Source of the DNA: Thermococcus sp.
GTDB taxonomy: Archaea > Methanobacteriota_B > Thermococci > Thermococcales > Thermococcaceae
Direction: 5' to 3'
Assembly (NCBI GenBank): GCA_027035445.1
Contig: JALVUT010000183.1
Coordinates: 1 to 10,496 of the forward strand
DNA: 10,496 nt
Position 1 is the stretch's first letter; the number at the start of each line of letters is the position of its first letter. The notes beneath the pieces are model-generated. The model was not told the origin of the DNA. It searched no databases and worked only from the letters and a program-made list of their open reading frames with translations. Below are positions 6,281-10,496 of the stretch, piece by piece. The position numbers were made by a program, and so were the translations under genes.

Positions 6281-6454
6281 TTATGGTCAAGAACCTATCG
6301 GATCAGCCGGTAAAGTGCTTTGTTGAAGAACAATACTCCATGTCGTTCACTCTGCGTTTAACCCTTTATGGGCTGACGTTCCCAGAGGTTCCCTCAGGAT
6401 CTTCTGTCGGGATGCCGCGCTTTGAGATTACCGTGATTCATTCAGACAAACATC
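6281..6454. other. Gene-free stretch upstream of the M20 promoter
   Basis: I see no supported gene here. An open frame from 6265 to 6495 (+) has no ribosome binding site and starts on top of the leftward TATA box. A small imperfect hairpin (CCAGAGG/CCTCAGG) is present near 6380-6400, without a T-run. The stretch separates the leftward RNA promoter from the rightward M20 promoter. Confidence 0.45.
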
Positions 6455-6470
6455 GAAAAGTTAATATTTA
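6455..6470 (+). promoter_or_regulatory. Promoter of the M20 peptidase gene
   Basis: GAAAAG (6455-6460) followed by TTAATATTTA (6461-6470) looks like a BRE/TATA pair. Transcription would start near 6489, two bases before GGTGAT (6491-6496), giving a short leader of about 12 nt. Confidence 0.6.
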
Positions 6471-6500
6471 TGTTTTGTCCATCTGGAACCGGTGATAGTT

Positions 6501-7655
6501 ATGGAAACGTTCAATCCTTTGAGAGAAGCTGAGGGAATTAAGGTGCAGATAACCAATTGGCGTAGGGACTTCCACATGCATCCCGAGCTCGGCTATGAGG
6601 AGGAGAGGACTTCGAGAATTGTAGAGGAGCACCTCAGGGAGTGGGACTACTCAACCAAGCGCGTTGGAACTGGAATAATAGCGGACATCGGACGGGGAGG
6701 GAAGACTATAGCACTCCGCGCCGATATGGATGCCCTCCCCATCCAGGAGGAGAATGATGTTCCCTATAAGTCAAAGATTCCGGGCAGGATGCACGCCTGC
6801 GGTCACGACGCCCACACAGCAATGCTCCTCGGAGCGGCAAAGATAATAGCGGAACACAAAGGGGAGCTCAACGGACGGGTGAGACTGATCTTCCAGCCCG
6901 CTGAAGAGGGCGGCAACGGAGCGGTGAGGATGATCGAAGGCGGTGCCATTGAGGGCGTTGACGCCATCTTCGGCTTCCACGTCTGGATGGACCTCCCAAG
7001 TGGGGTTATCGGCATCAGGGACGGCCCGTTCCTGGCGGGGGCGGGGATATTCAACGGGAAGGTAATGGGGAAGGGAGGCCACGGCGCTTCCCCGCACGAG
7101 ACCGTTGACCCGATACCTGTAACGGCGGAGGCCGTTCTGGCGTTCCAGACCATAACAAGCAGGAACGTTCCCCCAGTAGAGAGCAGCGTCCTCAGCGTTA
7201 CGAGCCTGCACGGCGGGACTGCATTCAACGTCATTCCTGAGGAGGTCAAGTTCAGGGGCACGATACGCTTCTTCAAGCCCGAAGTAGGGGAGCTGATTCG
7301 GAGGAGGATGAGGGAAGTCCTGGAGGGCGTCACGAAGGCCCATGGAGCTGAATACGAGCTGAACATCGAGGAGCTCACACCCCCAACGATAAATTCACCT
7401 GAGATGGTGGACTTCGCAAGGAAAGTCGCTGAGAAGTACGGCCTCAGATACGGCGATGTTCCACCGACGATGGGGGCTGAGGACTTCGCCTACTACCTTC
7501 AGAGGGTTCCGGGGGCGTTCTTAGCCCTTGGAGTAAAGAACGAGGGGAAGGGGATAATCCACCCGCACCACCATCCGCGCTTCGACGTTGATGAGGGCGT
7601 CCTCTATTTGGGGACGGCGATGGAGGTGGTGCTGGCGCTGGAGTTCCTCAGGTGA
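6501..7655 (+). CDS. M20 family metallo-carboxypeptidase / aminoacylase
   Basis: Zinc- or cobalt-type hydrolase of the M20D (amidohydrolase, IAA-amino acid hydrolase-like) group; its Pyrococcus and Sulfolobus relatives act as carboxypeptidases and N-acyl-amino acid aminoacylases in the cytoplasm, probably in peptide use. The 384-residue protein has the catalytic domain at about 1-180 and 295-384, with a lid/dimer domain between (from about 185, GKGGHGASPHE). Metal-ligand candidates are C100 and H102 in HACGHDAH, E136 in QPAEEGG, H160 in FHVW, and a His in HPHHHP (354-358); all are present. D75 (ALRADMDALP) is also conserved. ATG 6501 follows GGTGAT with 4-nt spacing; GTG 6492 lies in that site. 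It has its own promoter. Its last 8 bases overlap the end of the convergent GNAT gene. The exact substrate cannot be set from sequence. Confidence 0.92.
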   Translation: METFNPLREAEGIKVQITNWRRDFHMHPELGYEEERTSRIVEEHLREWDYSTKRVGTGIIADIGRGGKTIALRADMDALPIQEENDVPYKSKIPGRMHACGHDAHTAMLLGAAKIIAEHKGELNGRVRLIFQPAEEGGNGAVRMIEGGAIEGVDAIFGFHVWMDLPSGVIGIRDGPFLAGAGIFNGKVMGKGGHGASPHETVDPIPVTAEAVLAFQTITSRNVPPVESSVLSVTSLHGGTAFNVIPEEVKFRGTIRFFKPEVGELIRRRMREVLEGVTKAHGAEYELNIEELTPPTINSPEMVDFARKVAEKYGLRYGDVPPTMGAEDFAYYLQRVPGAFLALGVKNEGKGIIHPHHHPRFDVDEGVLYLGTAMEVVLALEFLR

Positions 7656-8502
7656 TGGGTTTTCCTATTATCGGTACTTTCCCCTCCTTTTTCGCTCCCA
7701 GGGATTCAGCGGTTTCTCCATCAAGAACCGTCAGAACCCTCTCAAAGCCCAGCTCCCCCGCCCTGGCGATTGCCTTTGGGATGTCCTTCTTCAGTCCCCA
7801 GAGGAAAAGGGCCACTTTTCCGGGCCTTCCGGGAAGGGATTTCAGAACGTAGTAGGAATCTCCTACTTTCCCTGCCTCTATAAGCCTGTGAATTCCGGCG
7901 AAGAGGTCTCTGAAGCTCGAAAACCACATATCGTAGGAGCTCTGGAAGCGGCCGGCGACGAGCTCAAGGGACTCAACGGCCTCCCATGGAAAGTAGCGGA
8001 GGGGCTTGACCTCAGCCGGCTTAAACTCCTCGCTTGAGATTTCAACGAGAAGACCGTTGAAGATGAGCTCATCGAAGCCCAGCTTCCTGTAAAAGCCCCT
8101 GGCTTCTTCATCGGGCTGCGTTGTTATGAACTCGGCTCTCCCTTCCCTCGCGACTTCTTCTATGAATCCGATGAGTGCCCTTCCAATGCCCCTGCCCCTG
8201 TAATCAGGATGAACCTCTATGACATCAACGTGGGCGATTCTTCTGAGCTCTCCCCTGATGGGTTCCTCCGAGAGGAAGACCTCAACCTCCCCCACGATTT
8301 TCCCATTGAGCTCTGCGACCGCTACCGGCTGCTTGTCCAGGAGGAGGTTGTTGAGGTGAATCGCAAGGGTTTCAACGCTCATCCAGGGGCCGCCGCGCAG
8401 GTAGCGTTCCATCACGGAAAGACCGGAGAGATCTTCTCCAGCGGTATGGACGTTAACTATGCCCCTAACATCATCCAGAGTCGCCTTTCTGACCCTCAGC
8501 AT
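7648..8502 (-). CDS. GNAT family N-acetyltransferase with a C-terminal extra domain
   Basis: Transfers an acetyl group from acetyl-CoA to an amine; the substrate is unknown. From ATG 8502 the protein has 284 residues. The N-terminal GNAT domain spans about 2-152: [14 protein letters not shown] start, beta-4 ([21 protein letters not shown], 90-110) with the acetyl-CoA loop RGRGIG at 102-107, and the usual ending [12 protein letters not shown] (134-145). The region 160-284 is a second domain, with a helical part ([23 protein letters not shown]) and a segment ([29 protein letters not shown]) that resembles the end of a GNAT fold, so it may be a degenerate second GNAT half. The start is chosen for GGTGA 5 nt upstream; the longer frame to 8556 has no such site. 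The start lies inside the phosphatase gene (32-nt overlap), implying one transcript and possible translational coupling. Confidence 0.88.
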   Translation of the reverse strand: MLRVRKATLDDVRGIVNVHTAGEDLSGLSVMERYLRGGPWMSVETLAIHLNNLLLDKQPVAVAELNGKIVGEVEVFLSEEPIRGELRRIAHVDVIEVHPDYRGRGIGRALIGFIEEVAREGRAEFITTQPDEEARGFYRKLGFDELIFNGLLVEISSEEFKPAEVKPLRYFPWEAVESLELVAGRFQSSYDMWFSSFRDLFAGIHRLIEAGKVGDSYYVLKSLPGRPGKVALFLWGLKKDIPKAIARAGELGFERVLTVLDGETAESLGAKKEGKVPIIGKPIT

Positions 8503-9211
8503 TTTCCTCACCAAGGTAGCCGAACTTTCTGAGAATGTGGAGTATCCCCTCGGCACCTCCGTCGCCGTAGGGCTTCTCTGTCACATAATCGGCTTTCTCT
8601 TTCAGGCTCTCCGGGGCCTGGGCTGTGGTCACACGGTAGCCAACGACACGGAAGGCGTCAAGATCATTCTCTCCATCCCCTACATGGGCGACCTCCTCCG
8701 GCTCTATCCCCAGGAGTTCACAGGCCTTCTCTATGCCGGTCCCCTTGTTTATCCACGGTTTTTTAATGTGAATCGCGAAGCCTGAGTCCACGGCCGTCAG
8801 GTTGAGTCCAAGCTCCTCTATGAGAGATTTAACTGCATTCACCTCAACCGTACGGAGAACAACGAGACCCGCCTTTCTTTCGGGCATTGAAAAGCTCATA
8901 ACAGCTTCGGGATACCTCTTTTTGAGTTCGCTCCACAGGATCCACTCCTCGTCCATCTTTGTTAGGTAAATTCTTTTTCTGAGCCGCCCTGCCTTCACCG
9001 AAAGTGCTCCCCCATCCTCCGCAACCACGGGGCCGCTTGTGCCGATGAGGATGGCGGCGGCCTCCCCGAACTGGAGGGTGTTCCCTGTTACAAGCATAAT
9101 CGGAACCCCCAGGCCCTCCGCGAGTCTAATGGCTTCGAGCGCCTTTTCATGGAGTCTTCTGTCGGGATACGTTATCGTGCCATCCACATCAAGGGAGATT
9201 GCACCTATCAT
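8471..9211 (-). CDS. Phosphoglycolate phosphatase (archaeal HAD type)
   Basis: HAD-superfamily Mg-dependent phosphatase of the archaeal phosphoglycolate phosphatase group (Thermoplasma TA0175, Pyrococcus PH1421 type). It removes phosphate from 2-phosphoglycolate, though related sugar-phosphate activity is possible. From ATG 9211 the protein has 246 residues. HAD motif I is DVDGT (nucleophile D8, acid D10), motif II VTGN (T42), motif III lysine K156 in WINKGTG, and motif [12 protein letters not shown] (D179, D183); a cap domain lies at about 80-150. All catalytic residues are intact. Homologues I recall end near FGYL (residue 233); this one adds about 13 residues that overlap the next gene. 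The start is set by GGTGAGGAG just upstream and by the family's MI.AISLD start; the frame upstream to 9349 is not used. It is transcribed leftward with the GNAT gene. Confidence 0.92.
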   Translation of the reverse strand: MIGAISLDVDGTITYPDRRLHEKALEAIRLAEGLGVPIMLVTGNTLQFGEAAAILIGTSGPVVAEDGGALSVKAGRLRKRIYLTKMDEEWILWSELKKRYPEAVMSFSMPERKAGLVVLRTVEVNAVKSLIEELGLNLTAVDSGFAIHIKKPWINKGTGIEKACELLGIEPEEVAHVGDGENDLDAFRVVGYRVTTAQAPESLKEKADYVTEKPYGDGGAEGILHILRKFGYLGEENAEGQKGDSG

Positions 9212-9243
9212 TCTCCTCACCCATCTCACCTTGTAAATGGAGA

Positions 9244-9256
9244 ATAAAAATAAAGC
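9244..9256 (-). promoter_or_regulatory. Promoter of the phosphatase-acetyltransferase pair
   Basis: On the - strand the AT-rich CTTTATTTTTATT block (9244-9256) fits a TATA box. Transcription would start near 9224, giving a leader of about 13 nt with the GGTGA site (9217-9221). The same T-run may help to end the truD transcript. Confidence 0.45.
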
Positions 9257-9276
9257 GGTCACTGCCCCTTTAATTT

Positions 9277-10496
9277 TCAGTGGTCTTTCATTATCTCCCT
9301 GAGGACGCTTGTGGCGTAGACTCCTTTTGGGAGAAAGAAACGGAAACACATGCCAGTTTCCGGGATGTAACCATAGGTCATCCCAAGAGGTTTTATTAAC
9401 AGCTCCCTCCTGCCACCGGGTTCAGCCATCGGCTTCGGGAGCTTCTTGAAGATCTCGAGTGAAATTCCCTCCGCTTCAAGGATTTCCCCCTCAAGTCCTC
9501 CTGGAACCCCTTTTGCACGCCTCATGGCGAAGCCGAAGAGGGGCCCTGAGATCATGGCCTGATTTCTCCTTATCTTCTCGTTCACAAAACCTATGTTGGT
9601 CTCGGTTACGCGGTAGGTTCTGTCGCGGTGGGGGATGCCTCCTTTCACCTGAACGACTATATCCCCAACCAGGGCCTCGTTGAGGGGCAGCTCCTCCTCA
9701 ATGCGTCTTGAGATGTAGAGGTTGAACAGATAGCTCTGGTAGGAGTGGAGAAATATCCGGAGTATTGGCATGGGAAGGGAGAGAAACGCCCTCCTCCAGC
9801 TTCCGGTCTCCTTGTAGCGGTGGAGCAGGGTTCGTTCATACCTCAGAAAGTTTGGGAACTCCTGGAGGGCTTTGTCCACATCACCGGTCTCCCAGAAGCG
9901 CTTTCTGGCCTCGTCCCCCTCCATTCCTCCCTCGTGGGCACCGAGGAAGAGTCTTGCCGCCTCATCTAACTCGCCCATCAGGATAAATCTTCCGATGATG
10001 GGATTTGTAGTGCGTCTTTCCCCGAAGCGCTGGTAGCCAAAATAGTTTGGAAAACCCCCCTTATCCCGGAGCTCTTTTATTATTGCCTTGGTTCTCTCAA
10101 ATGCACCTCCATCGACGTCGCGGACGATTATCCTGAAGCGGTTGCCGAGGAGGTGGCCGAGCTTGATGAAGCGGCCGTAGGAGATGAACTTCAGCTCAAC
10201 GTCCCTTATTTGAACGTTCCTAACCTTCTCCTTCGCGTCCGCCGGCACGCTTATGTACTGGTAGGTTATGGCGTGCCGGTCCTTAGTTCCAGCGAAGCCG
10301 ATATCGCGGTGCCTTATCCCGGCTCGCTTGGCTATCTCCTTCACGGCCGCCATCGTGTCCCAGTTCCGTTTCTTGAGGAGAAATATTGCGTGCTTTCTCC
10401 CTTCGAAGACCGCTGGCAGTGGGTCTTCAACTACTACAAAGTCCTCAGGCTGGACCTTTATCCTCCCGCCTATTCCCGGGATCTCACTCATGTGGT
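9277..10496 (-). CDS. truD: tRNA pseudouridine synthase TruD, 5' end cut by the window
   Basis: Makes pseudouridine in tRNA (position 13 in bacteria; the archaeal and eukaryal TruD/Pus7 family also acts at other tRNA sites). At least 405 codons are in the window and the frame is open to the edge. Visible are [18 protein letters not shown] near the N-terminus, the catalytic motif [14 protein letters not shown] (the Asp is residue 71 counting from the Met at 10491), [16 protein letters not shown] at about 145-160, and the inserted TruD domain from about 170 to 320, ending with [25 protein letters not shown]. The Met at 10491 has no ribosome binding site visible in the five bases beyond it, and homologues I recall have about 15-20 residues before PGIGG, so the true start probably lies outside. 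It is followed by a 65-nt gap before the phosphatase gene on the same strand. Confidence 0.93.
   Translation of the reverse strand, partial: HMSEIPGIGGRIKVQPEDFVVVEDPLPAVFEGRKHAIFLLKKRNWDTMAAVKEIAKRAGIRHRDIGFAGTKDRHAITYQYISVPADAKEKVRNVQIRDVELKFISYGRFIKLGHLLGNRFRIIVRDVDGGAFERTKAIIKELRDKGGFPNYFGYQRFGERRTTNPIIGRFILMGELDEAARLFLGAHEGGMEGDEARKRFWETGDVDKALQEFPNFLRYERTLLHRYKETGSWRRAFLSLPMPILRIFLHSYQSYLFNLYISRRIEEELPLNEALVGDIVVQVKGGIPHRDRTYRVTETNIGFVNEKIRRNQAMISGPLFGFAMRRAKGVPGGLEGEILEAEGISLEIFKKLPKPMAEPGGRRELLIKPLGMTYGYIPETGMCFRFFLPKGVYATSVLREIMKDH

Noticed and set aside
6265..6495. 76-codon + strand frame ending at the M20 gene
   Set aside because: Its ATG overlaps the TATA box at 6271-6280, no ribosome binding site precedes it, and its 3' part contains the M20 promoter.
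8503..8556. 18-residue N-terminal extension of the GNAT protein
   Set aside because: It lies in the phosphatase coding region without a ribosome binding site, while ATG 8502 has GGTGA at the standard spacing and starts at the family's usual position.
9212..9349. 46-residue N-terminal extension of the phosphatase, reaching into truD
   Set aside because: Its hydrophobic stretch (ALFLFSIY) comes from the AT-rich promoter region. ATG 9211 has a strong ribosome binding site and matches the family start.

Overview
The window reads as a chromosomal segment of a hyperthermophilic archaeon of the order Thermococcales, most likely Thermococcus. The basis is gene content and order (ftsZ-secE-spt5-rpl11-rpl1-rpl10-rpl12), archaeal-type proteins (Spt5 with NGN and KOW domains, L10/P0 and L12 with charged tails ending in LGALFG, a GEK1-type D-aminoacyl-tRNA deacylase, an archaeal phosphoglycolate phosphatase), TATA-box promoters, and strong GGTGA-type Shine-Dalgarno sites. 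The order assignment rests on recalled family knowledge, not on a search.

Layout. Bases 1-429 are the 3' end of dtdA (+). Bases 548-2892 form a tightly packed + strand cluster: ftsZ (cell division GTPase), secE (translocon subunit), spt5 (transcription elongation) and rpl11. A promoter-like gap follows, then rpl1-rpl10-rpl12 (2973-5029), which with L11 supply the L1 and L12 stalks of the 50S subunit. A hairpin follows rpl12. A 95-codon gene of unknown function (5149-5436) has its own promoter. The 421 bases after it hold no convincing gene but two good hairpins. On the - strand, tRNA-Ala(GGC) and tRNA-Val(GAC) lie 9 nt apart. Upstream of them is about 230 nt rich in stable hairpins, which starts where a TATA box at 6271-6278 would place the transcription start. 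I propose this as a structured non-coding RNA or a long tRNA leader.

The right part carries an M20-family carboxypeptidase/aminoacylase (6501-7655, +). It converges on, and overlaps by 8 bases, a - strand set: truD (tRNA pseudouridine synthase, cut by the window end), a phosphoglycolate phosphatase, and a GNAT-family acetyltransferase whose start lies inside the phosphatase gene.

Most of the window is conserved information-processing housekeeping. The parts worth a second look are the candidate structured RNA upstream of the tRNAs, the orphan 95-codon gene, and the hairpin-bearing gap. There is also a systematic start-codon trap: in 9 of the 11 genes whose start lies in the window, the GTG inside the ribosome binding site lies exactly 9 nt upstream of the true start and in frame.
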